This document shows positions 1 through 10,755 of a stretch of DNA of 33,266 bases, in pieces. A program made the translations under genes and the position numbers. Position 1 is the stretch's first letter. Every line of letters begins with the position of its first letter. Source of the DNA: Chrysochromulina parva. Taxonomy: Eukaryota; Haptophyta; Prymnesiales; Chrysochromulinaceae. Below the pieces are notes generated by a model. The model did no database searches and was not told the DNA's origin. It saw nothing but the letters and a program-made list of their open reading frames with translations. Where the stretch lies: positions 1 to 33,266 of the forward strand of contig PJAB01000227.1 of NCBI GenBank assembly GCA_002887195.1, read 5' to 3'.

Positions 1-2
1 TG

Positions 3-3000
3 CACCTGCCGCCACACATCTTCGAGCTGCTCGCGCGCCACTGCGAGGACCATCACGCCGATCGCAACATGGCCACCCATCTCGTACAATTCTCACGCTC
101 GCAGGTGCGCGCCAGTGACGAAGCCGCGCACCGGCTCGCCGCGGCTTCGGCTGCTCGGCTGCCTCGGAGCTCGAGTGTGCTTCGCCTTGGCCTTGCAATT
201 GGGCTCGCCGGAGCCATGCGTCTGCTTTCTGAGCGCCCTCTCGTCGCCCCTGCCTGCAGGTTGGAGGAGGGCCGCCGTTACATCTGCTCGTCTCAGCCCA
301 TCCCCTGTTTCGTCACTCGGCCTTCATCATGGGCAACACGAACGAGCCGCCGCGTGGGCCCCCGTCGACCGAGCTGCTCGAGCTCAAGCTCAAGGTCGCC
401 GCGGACGACGATCCTCTCATGCAGCGCCACGGCCTCACGCAGAGCCCGGAGAGCCTCGCACAGTTTCGGCGCTTCGCCCATGAGCATCCCGAGGTCGAGG
501 ACCGCTCCGCCTTCTTCTGCACGCGCAAGCTCAACTTCGACCCGGCGGAGGAGATTACCGTCGTGTACGGCAACTCGTACAAGCGGACGTACTCGACCTG
601 GGGCCACGCCGGCGTGCCGCTCCGCTACGAAGTACCCGCGGACACCTACCCTGAAGGGGCGTGGACTCATTGGGCCGAGTGGCCACGCCGCTGCCCCGGC
701 TGGTTCAACGTGGATATGCAGCCAATCAATCGGCCGGCGTTCAAGCGGACGCAATTGCTCGCGCCGTATCCGAAGCGCACGCAGCCGATTGCGAGGCTCA
801 TCGACGATCTACCCGCCGTCGTCGCTTCGCGCCGTCTCGGGCTCGACGGCGACGACCAGGAGAGACGCCTCGCTCGATGCACATCGATCTATTGGGACCC
901 TCGGATGCCCCAGCTCGATGGAGCGCCTCGTGTGCCGCCGCTGAGCCGCGCCGGCGGCGCCGCCGCCGGCGCCGGCGAGGCGGAGGACGACGAGGACGTT
1001 GCATCGGACGCGGGCTTCACACCGGGCTTCACACCCCCCACAGCGGTACACTGGCTCGGATGTGGTTACGCGGGCTCCCTCTGTCCTAAGCGGGAGGACT
1101 TTGACCCTCTGGCACTCGGCATGTACGCGGGCCCACGGCTGCCGCCCTGGGCGCTGCTCGCGGCTCAGGTGGCGGCGGGCGCGCCCGGCGGCTCGCCCGG
1201 CAGCAAGGGCGGCGAGGGTGGCGGCGAGGAGGGCGACGGGCGCGCCGGCGGTGGCGCGCCGGCGGCGGCCGACCTGAGCGTCACAGGCATGTGCCGCTCG
1301 ACCGAGTTTGAGCTGCCGGCGGAGCTGCGCTCGCTCAACAAGGAGGAGCTCTACCGGCTTGCACTGGCAGAGGAGAGCCGCCCTCGTCGGTGCGAGGATC
1401 CCGATGATGACGAGGATGTGCCACTTACCGAGTTGGAGTGGAGCGCGCCGTGGCGGCACCCTCTAGGGACCATCGTGTGGGTGCGCATGCGCGGATTCTC
1501 GTGGTGGCCCGCGCTCGTGTGCCAGCCATACGTCAACGACCGCGACATTGCACGCCAGCGGCTCGCCGGCAACCTCTTCGTCAAGTTCTTCGGCTGGACC
1601 AAGGAGGACTTTTACTTCACCAACAGCCCTGACGAGGCACTGTCATGGGAGGACGGTCTGGCGTTGGGGCTGCTTGAGAAGCGCGTGGTGCGCAAGTCGC
1701 ACGATCGGATGCTGCAGACGGCCAAGCGCGAGGCGATCGCGGCGATCGCTGCGCGTGCGCCGCTCGGCAAGCCGCCGCTTCCGCCGCCGCCCTGGTGGCA
1801 GGTCCGATTTGCGGGCGATCTCGCGGGCTATCTCGCGACAGAGGCTGGCGAGGAGGAGGGCGGCGAGGTCGAGGGCGGCGAGGGCGAGGGCGGCGAGGGC
1901 GGAGGCGAGGGCGGCGGTGCGGGCGCGGTTGACGAAACCCGTCGCCTGGAGTCGCTGCGCTCGTCACGGCGCCTGGCGAGAGTGGACGCGTCTGCGGCGG
2001 AGGCGGCGGAGGCGGCGGAGGCGGCGGAGGGGATGGTGGCAGGAGACAGTGGGAGGGCGAGGCGGAGTGCCTCGAGGCAGCTGCCGGTGCGCTTCCGCCC
2101 GGATTCGACCCCCGAGGAGATGCAGCGACGCGCCAAGCTGCGCGCCGCCGAGCGAAAGGCGCGCGAGCGAGAGGAGAGCGACGACGATGACGACGACGAC
2201 GGCGACGAGGACGAGGACGACGAGGGCGAAAAAGAGGGCGGCAACGAGGGCGACAAGGAGGGCGACGAGCAGAAGGACGACGGCAAGGCGTCGGCGGAGG
2301 GGCGCGAGGCTCTGGCCGTGTACGAGGCCGCCCAGGCGGAGCACAAGGGGCGCTCGCCCGAGGCCAAGCGGGCTTGGGAGGCGGCCGAGCGAGCGGCGTG
2401 CGAGCAGATGGCACGCGAGACTAAGAAGCGCGGGCCGCTAGGTTCCGATACGGACGGCTGGCGTGAATGGCTGGACAGCGGACTCGCCTGGATCACCTCC
2501 ACCCTCCCACCCGATGACAGCCTGCCACCCGATGACGCCCTACCCACCCCGCCTGCCCTGCCTGCCCACCCGCCCGCCGCCGATGCTGCCTCCCCTCCCG
2601 GGCGCCGTCCCGGTCAAGTCAAGCGGCGCAAGGAAGGATCCTTCAAGGAAGAAGCAGAGGCGGCGGGCGTGCACGCCGCACCCTCCGCCACGCCCTCCGC
2701 CAAGCGCCGTCCTGAGCGTACGCTTCGCACCGCCGCGGACGACGGAAGCGCCCAGGACGGCGCCGATGCAGGCGCGACGGATGCGGACTCACCAGCGCCC
2801 AGGACGGCGCCCAAACGGCCAAACGGCCGTGCCGTCGGCGCCCAGGACAACGGCAAGGAGTACGCCCCCCATTGCAGCGACGGTAGCGCGAAGCAGAAGC
2901 TCGCTGGCGGATCTCCGTGCGCGAGCCACTTCCGGGCTGTGGGGAAGCAGACGGCGATGCGCCAAAGGGACGCGCCGTCCCGGGCGGTGGTGAAGAAGGA

Positions 3001-3004
3001 GTGA
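3..3004 (+). CDS. PWWP-domain chromatin-type protein, probably 5' partial, one intron
   Basis: The main exon is open from ATG 329 to the stop at 3002-3004 (891 aa from that ATG). A PWWP domain lies at about residues 378-455, with the signature GFSWWPALV and a following FFGWTKEDF segment. PWWP domains bind methylated histone tails and DNA in the nucleus. The N-terminal 200 residues look globular but I do not recognise them. The C-terminal half is low-complexity acidic/basic (Glu-Gly runs, an Asp/Glu tract near residues 610-650, Lys-rich tail), typical of nuclear proteins. The frame is open upstream of ATG 329 to a CAG acceptor at 258-259, and a protein-like exon at 3-104 ends in CAG|GTGCGC. 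Removing 105-259 (155 bp, phase 0) joins the two in frame, so the gene may start outside the window or at ATG 69. The domain is certain; the 5' end is not. Confidence 0.8.
105..259 (+). other. Inferred intron in PWWP gene
   Basis: The donor is CAG|GTGCGC and the acceptor is TGCCTGCAG|GTTGGA. Removal keeps phase 0 between a protein-like upstream segment (3-104) and the open frame leading to ATG 329. The downstream exon starts with GT, as in most introns here. If ATG 329 is the true start, this stretch is 5' UTR or promoter. Confidence 0.45.
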
Positions 3005-3576
3005 GAGGTGCGCGCAAAGGGGGGTAGTCGAGATCGAAATCTGTGGAGGCGAGATCGATGGAGATATGGAAAAGGTCGCTGGGCGGCGGCGGCAAGGACA
3101 GCGAGGGTGGCGACCGCAAGGGCTGCGAACGAGGGCGGTTGAGCAGGTACGATGTACTGACTGGATGGCGGCGCAGCGACAAGCTCCCCGCGGGGGGGGC
3201 ATCAAGGTTGAATCCGATCAACGGTTAAAGCCCTATCAAGCGGTTAAAGCCCAGCCGTTGACGCTCCTGGTACCCGCGCCGCGCCCTGGACGCGTGCCGG
3301 TCGCCATGGGGCCGGTCGCGCACCGAGCGGCGTGAAATCTGTACGAAAAGCGAAAAGATCTTTTTTTCATCAAACAGGGACACATGAGACGCGCAGCCGC
3401 GAGCGCCGCGCGTTGTAACTTGTATGACCTTCCTGAGGCCCGTGCCCCCTCCGTCGACAGAGCCGAGACCGGCACGGTACCGGTCGCGGTCCGGTACCGC
3501 GCGGTGACGGCCTGTGTGAGCCGAGCGCCACACGCGTACCGTCGCTACACTAATCGCACTAGCACGCGCCTCTAGT
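3005..3576. other. Intergenic region between convergent genes
   Basis: This 572-bp stretch separates the ends of the PWWP gene (plus) and the NIPA-like gene (minus). Short ORFs here have no recognisable features. It holds a direct repeat of CGGTTAAAGCCC around 3222-3253, a T-rich run near 3358-3367, and paired CGGTACCG palindromes at 3475-3482 and 3492-3499. It is probably 3' UTRs and termination regions. Confidence 0.6.
3475..3499. repeat. Paired CGGTACCG palindromes
   Basis: Two copies of the self-complementary octamer CGGTACCG lie nine bases apart, so they can pair with each other or fold individually. They sit just past the stop of the minus-strand NIPA-like gene, which would place them in its 3' UTR or terminator. 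The function is unknown. Confidence 0.45.
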
Positions 3577-4932
3577 TCACGCGTTCTTGGCTGAGGCTGC
3601 GCCCGCACCGAACGAAGCGCCCTCGGGCGCGCTGAGCAAAGCGGCCTCCTTGGCGCCGATCAAAGCGGCCTCCGTGGCGCCGAGCAGAGCGGCCTCCGAG
3701 GCGACAGCTCCGTGTGACTCGTCATCGGAACCCTCGCCGGCGGCTCCGCCCCCGCTGGCGCCCTTGGCGCGCGTGGCACGCGAGAGGCCCCACGCATTCA
3801 GCAGCATCCCGAGGATGATCACGCCGGCGGCGGACCAGAACATACTCTGGTCCAGGATGGACTCATTCACATATTCATCGAGCATCAGCCCCGAGGTGCC
3901 CAAGGTGAAGACGAGGAGCGCCGATTGGTAGGCCGGGACAGTGTAGGCGACGGGGGCGCCCGAGATCGCAAAGTTGAGGAACCCGATCTGCGCGAGGCCC
4001 GTTGAGGCCGCGCACAGCAGCTGCACGACGCACATGACCGTTGAGGGGTAGAGGCTGCTCCAGTGCTCCGTGTTGCTGTCGGCGCTGCTCATGACTCCGA
4101 GGACGGTGACGATGGCATGCGCGAGGGCCTTGAACTGGAGCTGGGTGACGGCGCCGAAGAGCGCGGCCGAGAGCGCGAGCACCAGCGCACCGACCCACGA
4201 GCGCAGCGCCTTGCGGGTCTCTGCGGGCTTGTAAAGGGAGACGGCGTAGAAGATGAGGAAGGAGGGCCCCGCGATCGCACACAGCACGTAGAGCAGCCGG
4301 TGGACCCTGAATATCTCCTGGAGCTGGGTGGGGTTGATGGTGCCGTCCGACTTGGGTCCGAAGACGGCGCAGACGGTCACGCCGATCACGATCAGCACCA
4401 CCGCAGAGGTGGTCGTGCGCGTGGGGGGCTCATTGACGCCGCAGCAGCCGAATGAGGCGAGCGCGAAGGAGACGACGATGGTGAGGCCGGCAAAGGGCGC
4501 GATGAGGCCGAGCGGCGTGACCGCGAAGACGATCGTGTCGAGCACCGCCGCCGTCATCACGAAGAGCACGAGCCCACCCCAGAACCAGCTGTTCTGGTAC
4601 CACGGCGTGCTCGTCATCGTGCCCGCCCGCTTGAAGCAGAGCATACCCACCGAAGAGGCGACGGTGCCGACGACCATCAGACCGATGCCGAGACCCCACA
4701 TCGGCGTGTCTGCCAGCTCGCCGGTCGAAATCTCCCTCCTCAACTCGTGCTTAAACTCGGTCAGCACATCGTCGACCGTGTACAAGAGGGTCACCAAGGA
4801 ATTTTGCGGCACGGGGGCGTCCGAGGAGGAGGAGGCCGTCGCGACGTTGGCGACGTGCGTGCCGTTCGCCAAAGGCTGCAGAGCATGTCCCAGCAACGCT
4901 TGTCGCGCGTGCTCTAGCAAAGTCTGCACCAT
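3577..4932 (-). CDS. NIPA-like magnesium transporter (DMT superfamily)
   Basis: Intronless frame of 451 aa from ATG 4932; the frame extends three codons further upstream but only to a TTG. The N-terminal ~75 residues are soluble, with a predicted NGT glycosylation site. About nine hydrophobic segments follow from the first at WGLGIGLMVVGTV. The order of segments, the paired TPLGLIAPFAGLTIV and GAPVAYTVPAYQ stretches, and the ending FWSAAGVIILGMLLNAWG match the NIPA/DUF803 family, which moves Mg2+ across plasma or endosomal membranes. Family members usually have ~330-400 aa; the excess is the N-terminal extension and a ~70-residue C-terminal tail. That tail carries imperfect repeats of the type EAALLGA/EAALIGA/EAALLSA. 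It is divergently placed from the NEK kinase. Family is fairly sure, substrate inferred. Confidence 0.8.
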   Translation of the reverse strand: MVQTLLEHARQALLGHALQPLANGTHVANVATASSSSDAPVPQNSLVTLLYTVDDVLTEFKHELRREISTGELADTPMWGLGIGLMVVGTVASSVGMLCFKRAGTMTSTPWYQNSWFWGGLVLFVMTAAVLDTIVFAVTPLGLIAPFAGLTIVVSFALASFGCCGVNEPPTRTTTSAVVLIVIGVTVCAVFGPKSDGTINPTQLQEIFRVHRLLYVLCAIAGPSFLIFYAVSLYKPAETRKALRSWVGALVLALSAALFGAVTQLQFKALAHAIVTVLGVMSSADSNTEHWSSLYPSTVMCVVQLLCAASTGLAQIGFLNFAISGAPVAYTVPAYQSALLVFTLGTSGLMLDEYVNESILDQSMFWSAAGVIILGMLLNAWGLSRATRAKGASGGGAAGEGSDDESHGAVASEAALLGATEAALIGAKEAALLSAPEGASFGAGAASAKNA

Positions 4933-5149
4933 GGATCCCAAGGACCAAATATGGTTCGCCCTCGAAGCCTCTCCGTGAATGTGAAAATTGCGAGGTCAAT
5001 CGAGCGCCATCGCCTTCCCCACTGCCCTTCCATTTCCATCGGGCAAGTTGGGCTGTAGTTCATTCACACCCGTACTCAAAAATGGCGGTCGATACAATTT
5101 GAGCCTTATTCGTCTTGGCGTCGCCGCCTGCGAGCCTAGCGCGGCGGGG
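4933..5149. promoter_or_regulatory. Divergent promoter region, NIPA-like / NEK kinase
   Basis: About 217 bp separate the two start codons of genes reading away from each other, so both promoters must lie here or overlap the coding ends. No TATA box is evident. The segment 5068-5110 is less GC-rich than the genes on either side. The NEK frame is open through most of it, starting only from a TTG at 4988, which I consider 5' UTR. Confidence 0.5.
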
Positions 5150-6183
5150 ATGGAGCGGTACGAGACGCTCAAGAAGCTCGGCTCGGGCTCGTACGGCACC
5201 GTGTACCTCGTGAGCGAGCGCCACCGGCCCGAGCGCACCTGGGTCATGAAGCGGTGCAATCTGCAGGGCATGGGGTCGCGCGAGCGGCAGAGCGCCTTCC
5301 AGGAGGTGCAGCTGCTGCGCGACCTGCGGCACCCGCATATTTGCTCGTACCAGGACTCGTTCGTGCACAAGCCGGCCAACCAGCTGTGCCTCGTGATGGA
5401 CTATTGCGACGGCGGCGACCTGCACCAGCGCGTGCAGGTGCATCGGAAGGACGGGAAACTCTTCAGCGAGCCGCGCGTGGTGTCGTGGCTGCTGCAGCTG
5501 ACGCTCGCGCTGGAGTACGTGCACGCCAAGCAGGTCATCCACCGCGACCTCAAGACGCAGAACGTCTTCCTGCTCGCCGACGGCGCCACGCTCAAGCTCG
5601 GCGACTTCGGCGTCTCGCGAGTGCTCGAATCGCCTACCGACCTGGCGCGCACGTGTGTGGGCACGCCGTTCTACATGTGCCCCGAGCTGATGCGTAAGCA
5701 GCGCTACTCGTACAAGGCCGACATGTGGGCCCTCGGCTGCGTCCTCTACGAGCTCACCACGCTGCGCCACGCATTCGATGCGAAGGATATGCAAGGGCTC
5801 GCGATGAAGATTGTGCGCGGGCGGTACCCGCCGATCCCGTCGACCTTCTCCAAGGACCTCGCGCTGACGACGGCGGCGCTGCTGCACACGAACGCGGCGG
5901 AGCGACCCTCCGCCGCCGCCCTCCTCCAGCGCCCCATCCTGCAGCTGGCTGTGCGACAGTCGGCGCCGGCGGCGGCGGCCGCGGCCGCCGCCGTCATCGC
6001 CGAGGGCAAGGAGGGCAAGGAGGGCGGCGCCGGCGCCAAGGGCGGTGACGGTGGCGCTGGTGCGGGCGGCGCCGGTGCAAAGGGCGGAGCTCCGGCCGCT
6101 GGCGGCGCCGCCGCAGCGGGAGCGGGAGCGGGCGCGGCAGCGGGAGCGGCAGCAAAGCGCCCACCGCAGCGCCCACCCGGCAA

Positions 6184-6216
<33 letters not shown>

Positions 6217-7351
6217 GCCGCCGCCGCCGCCGCCGCCGCCGCCTCGCGTCCAGCCGCCGCCTGCGCCCGTGTCCGTGGCTTTTGAAGAGGCGCGACAGGC
6301 CCGGCGGCGCTTGAAGCTTCACGCCGCGGGCGCAGACCCGGCAGCGGCCGCCGCCGCCGCCGCCGACCTCGCCGCACGGAATCGGCTGCGACAGCAACTG
6401 GCGGCGCCAGCGCCGCCGCCGCCGCCGCGCCCGAAGGACCCAACGCGCGCCAAGCTGCAGCGTCAGCTCGCCGAGCTCGAGGCACAGCGCGAGCGCCTCG
6501 AGGAAAGGCGAGCACGGTTGCGGCGAGGGGAGGCGCAGCAACGACTCGAACTCCGCGAGAAGGAGAAGGAGAGGGAGAAGGAGAAGGAGAAGGAGAGGGA
6601 TCGGGCCGCCGAGAAACTCGCCGAGAAACTCGCCGAGAAGATCGCCGAAAGGGAGCGACCCGACGAGCACCGGCGGCGCCAAGAAGCCAAGGACGCACGA
6701 GCGCGCGGGTTTGGGGCGGCCGCGGCGGCGATGGGGGCGGCGATGGGGGCGGCGATGGGGGCGGCGCCCGACGAGAGCGAGGCTAGCGCGCCCGAGGCGC
6801 TCACGCGCGCTGGTGGAGGCTTCCCGACCGCCGCCGCCGCTGCCGCTGCCGCCGCGCACGCGAGCGCCACGCAAGTGGAGGCCCTCAATGCCCAGTACGG
6901 CGCCCTCAATGCCCAGTACGGCGCCCTCAATGCCCAGTACGGCGCCCTCAATGCCGGACGGGTGGCCCCGCCGGCGGCGACGGCGGGCGCGGCGGCGGCA
7001 GCAGGCGGTGCGCCGTCGGCGGTGGACGTGAGACGACTGCACGAGGGGCGCAAGCCCGTGGTCCAGGTGGCGCCCACGCCGGTGCCCAAGGAGATCAGCG
7101 CTCAGCAGCGCGCAAGAGCAGCGGAGGCGGCGCGAGAGCAGGCGGCGAGGGAGGAGCAGATGCAGAAGCTGATGCAGGAGTTCCTCGGCGAAGCCAAGCC
7201 ACCCGGCCCCGCCGCGCATGGGGCGGCGGCGGCGGGGACGGCCGTGGGCTGTGCCGCCTCTGTGGAAGGGAGCGAATCCGAGGATGCTATGTGGAAGCGC
7301 CATCTTGAGCAGAAGAAGGCGCTCGAGGCAACGCCCATACCGGCAGGTGGG

Positions 7352-7384
<33 letters not shown>

Positions 7385-9217
7385 TCCGCCGCCACCGCCT
7401 CGACCGCCGCGCCACCCCAGCCACCCCTTGCCGGTCAGCCGCCCGCGCCCGCACCCGCAAAAGCGCCGGCGCCGCGTGGCAGCATCAGCAAGCTGCTCGG
7501 ATTTGGTCCCAAGGGAAGCTCGCCCTCGCCCACGACGGCGCCCTCGCCCACGACGGCGCCCTCGTCCGAGCCAGCCGCCGCCCAGTCCGCCGCCGTGACA
7601 GCCCCACGTCCGCCGCCCGCGCCCGCGCCCGCGCCCGCGCCGCCGCCGCCGCCGCCGCCACCGCCAGCGCCGATACGAGTCCCCCTCCCCCCTCCCGCGC
7701 CTCCCTCCGTCGTCTCACCCACCAAGTTTGACGCCCTGAGCGTCGCGGCGGCCGAGGCGGCGGCGGCGCAGCTGCTGGCGGAGGAGGCGGCCTACTACGA
7801 CGCCGTCGCGCTGCATGCGTCCCTCTCATCCGAGGAGTCGCTCGAGGAACGTCTCAAGTCGAAGAGCGCGGATGAGCTCCTCAGCCATACCCTCGCTGCC
7901 CTCCGTGATGAATCTCCGCCCATCACGCCCGCACGCGACAAGTCAGCGGAACCTCTCGCCGCCACCGCCGAAGGTGCCGAGGGCCTCGACGGCGCCGACG
8001 CGCTGCCGCCGCCGCCGCCGATGGGGATTGACGAATTCGCGCGCGAGCTCGCCGCCGTGCAACATGCCTCCAGCACAGCGCTCAGCACAGCGCTCAGCAC
8101 AGCGCTCCTTCCGCGGCCTTCTTTAGATGCCGAGGTTGAGCGGCAGCTCGAGGAGTGCGAGGAGACGCTTGGGGCGTGTGAGCTCAACATTCAGCTCCTC
8201 CGCGCCACCCTGGTCGCTACGAGCCACTCGAAGCGACGCCCCCCGCCCGCCGCCTCCGCCGGCACCGCCGGCAAAGCCGCTGCGGCGGTGGAGGGCTTCA
8301 TTGCTTGCGAGCCTGTCGTGTCGAGCGTCGTGCTGAGCACGCTGCGCGAGACTCTCCCTCCGTCAAGGTACGTTGATTGCCACTCTGATGACCTGCCTTG
8401 CATGCAAGTGCTCACCATGGCGCGCTTGACTCTCCCTCCGTCAAGGTACGTTGATTGCCACACTGATGACCTGCCTTGCATGCAAGTGCTCACCATGGCG
8501 CGCGTGACTCTCCCTCCGTCAAGGTATTTGAGCTCGGCCGGCAGCGGCGGCAGCGGCAGCGGCAGCATCGGGGGCCACGCTGAAGCCGCCGCCGCCGCCG
8601 ACGCCGACGCGCTGCTCGAGAGCGCGCTCGACACGGCGCTCTTCGAGTACCATTCGGGTACCCTCGACGACGCGCAGCTCTCCGCGCTCGACACGGCGCT
8701 CGGGGTGGCACTCGCGGCGCAGCGCGTAGTACCAGGTGGCACCCTTCGTGCCCTGACCGACGATGCCGCGTGGCTGCCGGCCGCGCCGCAGCTCGCCATC
8801 GTAGGGGACGTCAAAGGGTACGGTGAGGCGGCGGCAGGGTACGATGAGTTCGAGGAGTACGAGGGCGACGATGCGTACGAAGGCCCCGACTATGACTACT
8901 ACAACGGCGAGGGCGGCGACGGCCCCGACGCCCACGCCGACGCCCACGACGTCGCTGAGCCTCACGGGCTTGCCGGAGCCCAGAGGGCCGCCGCTCTGCG
9001 TGAAGCTTGCCGGCGGGAGTTGGGCGTCGCCACGTTTGAGCGTGTGTATGCGTACCTGCGACGGCGCGACGAAGAGGGCGTGGAGGCCGAGGGCGAGGAC
9101 GACGACGAGCGCTGTGACGAGCGCATGCGCTCCGATCTGCTCAGCATCCTGGGCGAGTCGAAGCTGCGCCTCTGGCCACTCGTCGACCAGCTCGTCTTCC
9201 TTGACGAGTGCGGCTGA
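5150..9217 (+). CDS. NEK-family serine/threonine kinase, NEK1/NEK5-like, long tail
   Basis: Translation probably starts at ATG 5150 (MERYETLKKLGSG), where NEK kinases normally begin; 1355 aa if unspliced. The kinase domain spans about 4-265: glycine loop GSGSYGTV (11-18), Lys34, HRDLKTQN (131-138), DFG (152-154), and CPE in place of APE (177-179). Gly/Ala/Pro low-complexity runs follow, then a charged coiled coil with KEKEREKEKEKE at ~480-510 and three heptads ALNAQYG. The last ~75 residues (RRELGVATFERVY through ILGESKLRLWPLVDQL) resemble the C-terminal domain of NEK1/NEK5. Such kinases act at cilia, basal bodies and in the DNA damage response. An in-frame segment, 8368-8523, made of two 78-bp units bounded by AAG|GT, may be an intron; splicing it would leave 1303 aa. 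Confidence 0.88.
6883..6960 (+). repeat. 21-bp coding tandem repeat (ALNAQYG)
   Basis: Three near-perfect copies of a 21-bp unit encode ALNAQYG, followed by a partial fourth. They lie in the low-complexity linker of the NEK kinase. The DNA copies are almost identical, indicating recent expansion. Confidence 0.9.
8350..8523 (+). repeat. 78-bp tandem repeat with splice-like boundaries inside NEK gene
   Basis: The unit recurs at exactly 78-bp spacing (8350, 8428 and a partial copy at 8506), with copies differing at only a few bases. Each junction reads TCAAG|GTACGT or, at the last, TCAAG|GTATTT. Splicing from GT 8368 to AG 8523 removes 156 bp, keeps the frame and restores PPSRYLSSAG. Left in, the repeat codes for two copies of a 26-residue Cys/Asp-containing segment unlike the surrounding Gly/Ser/Ala-rich protein. 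I favour an intron, but translation through it is possible since it has no stop. Confidence 0.7.
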
Positions 9218-9429
9218 GCGCCATGCTGACGAGCCCCCACACTGTGATCATAATCTAAGTATTCAACGAAAATTGCATGGGTTGATTCTATACAGTGTTG
9301 ACACGCACAGGTGAGGAGAACGGGTGGTTTGGGGGGCCGGCGGACCGGACGCAGACGCGGTCTCGCCGCTGGCACGCCGACTCTCAATGGCAGCGGCGGG
9401 CTCGCTCGCTGGCTGCCCGGTGCGCGCGT
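9218..9429. other. Short intergenic region between convergent genes
   Basis: This holds the 3' ends of the NEK kinase and the minus-strand coiled-coil gene. A more AT-rich patch at 9240-9300 is the only notable composition change. I see no further feature. Confidence 0.5.
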
Positions 9430-10047
9430 CTACAGCGCGGTTGTGAGGCCGTTGACCTTGTACGCCATCTCCTCGAGCCGGTCCTTGAGCTTCTTGCTCT
9501 CCTGCTGCGCGCGGTCCGCCTCGGCTCGCCAGGCGTCGCGCTCGCGCGTGTGCGCTAGCAAGGCCTTGTTGGCCTGCGAGCAGAGGTGGCTGACGGCGGC
9601 GTGCGCATTGGTCTCGAGCTTGAGCTCGGCCTCAATCGTCGTCAGGTCCTGCTGGCGTGCCGCACGCAGCGCCTTGACCTTGTTCAGCTCGCCCACCGCC
9701 TGCCGCAGCTCATGCCCGAGCACATGCGTGTCCTGCCTGATCTCTTCGCTCTTGTTGCTGAGCCAGGAGGTCTCGTTGTACAGGCGCTCCAGATTGCGCT
9801 GCAGCTGCTGCTTGCGTTGCTGCTGCCACGCGAGGTGCTGCTTGAACTCGGTGAGGATCTTGTTCAGCCTCGACCACTCGTCGGTGCGCTCCTTGAGGAC
9901 TGCGTTGTTCTTGGTGAGGGTCTGCGCGAGTTCGAGCACGGAACCGGCGAGCGTTCCATCGGACAGGATGGGCGCTGCATCCGGCACGCCGCGCAGCCGA
10001 TTCTCCGACTGCACGCGCAGCACCACCGTGTCGGTGTCATCGTCCAT
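9430..10047 (-). CDS. Coiled-coil protein, unrecognised
   Basis: 205 aa from ATG 10047 (MDDDTDTVV); the frame continues upstream only to a TTG. After ~35 residues nearly the whole chain is predicted helical coiled coil, rich in Gln, Lys, Glu and Leu heptads, with a conspicuous WQQQRKQQLQRN segment near residue 75. There is no signal peptide or membrane segment. Length and composition would fit a small ciliary, centriolar or trafficking-adaptor protein, but I cannot assign a family and position beside a NEK kinase is weak evidence. It is divergent from the gene at 10174. Confidence 0.75.
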   Translation of the reverse strand: MDDDTDTVVLRVQSENRLRGVPDAAPILSDGTLAGSVLELAQTLTKNNAVLKERTDEWSRLNKILTEFKQHLAWQQQRKQQLQRNLERLYNETSWLSNKSEEIRQDTHVLGHELRQAVGELNKVKALRAARQQDLTTIEAELKLETNAHAAVSHLCSQANKALLAHTRERDAWRAEADRAQQESKKLKDRLEEMAYKVNGLTTAL

Positions 10048-10173
10048 TTTGTTTGGCGCGAACGAGTCAAGAGCGGTCAAGGAAAGTCAACACGGCGCGA
10101 AACGAGAACGCGGTACACGTACATGCGCCCCTTCTCTTTCCATACCAAAGTGAATAATTCCACAATTATTAAA
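10048..10173. promoter_or_regulatory. Divergent promoter region between coiled-coil gene and unknown small gene
   Basis: Only 126 bp separate the two opposing start codons. The last 25 bp before ATG 10174 are strikingly AT-rich (ATAATTCCACAATTATTAAA) against a GC-rich background, which suggests a core promoter or UTR element for the plus-strand gene. Confidence 0.45.
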
Positions 10174-10755
10174 ATGAAACTCGTCCACCTCCTCGCCTTT
10201 TCGCCGACGCGCTTCGTACCTCCGACGATGCAGTACTCGGTCGACTCGACGCGCGGCCTCAATCTTCCGGCGCCGCAGCAAAAGGCCTTTGTCGAAGCCT
10301 TCAAGACGGCGGAGTTCTCGGTCGCAGCACTTTCTGGCACGACGTTTGATGAAAAGGTGGCCATTGATCCTGAGAAGTTTGACGCACTCCGTGCGGCCTA
10401 TCCGGATCTCGCGCCACTCACCGACGCGAAAATAACGGCTGTCATCAACTCCTACGTCGCAACCAAGGTGACGCCAGTTGAGGCGTTCTTCGGCACGCCA
10501 GTTGGGCCCGTCATCCTCCTCAACCTGATGCTGTGGGCATCGGGCTTGTCGGCGTGCGATCTGCCTTTTGTTGACGCCTCGAGCAAAGCGTGCCTAGAGC
10601 TCGCGAGCCGTCGTTCTGGCGACACCGCACCTGCCAATGTTGCCAGTGCGAAGGCGAGAGCCTCTGCTCTCGCTGCGACCGAGCTCCAGCGACTGGAGAG
10701 TGTCCGTCGCGACGAGGAAATGTTGACAACCACTTGGCCGTGGGGCTACTCATAG
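10174..10755 (+). CDS. Unknown protein, possibly organelle-targeted
   Basis: 193 aa from ATG 10174, placed just after an AT-rich leader. The frame extends further upstream, but that part is antisense to the coiled-coil gene. The N-terminus (MKLVHLLAFSPTRFVPP) is hydrophobic and basic without acidic residues, so it could be a targeting or signal peptide. A globular middle follows, with FDEKVAIDPEKFDALRAAYPD and a hydrophobic VGPVILLNLMLWASGL stretch. The C-terminus is Ala-rich and helical. I recognise no family. The start is fairly well supported; the function is open. Confidence 0.6.
   Translation: MKLVHLLAFSPTRFVPPTMQYSVDSTRGLNLPAPQQKAFVEAFKTAEFSVAALSGTTFDEKVAIDPEKFDALRAAYPDLAPLTDAKITAVINSYVATKVTPVEAFFGTPVGPVILLNLMLWASGLSACDLPFVDASSKACLELASRRSGDTAPANVASAKARASALAATELQRLESVRRDEEMLTTTWPWGYS

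Noticed and set aside
1180..2700. Many long minus-strand frames over the PWWP gene
   Set aside because: GC-rich low-complexity coding gives long antisense frames of Arg/Pro/Ser without domains; the PWWP domain fixes the plus frame.
4988..5149. N-terminal extension of the NEK kinase
   Set aside because: It starts at TTG, has no kinase-family similarity and lies in the divergent promoter region; ATG 5150 matches the family start.
9586..10173. Plus-strand extension of the 10174 gene through the coiled-coil gene
   Set aside because: It is the antisense reading of the coiled-coil coding region; the AT-rich leader and ATG 10174 fit better.
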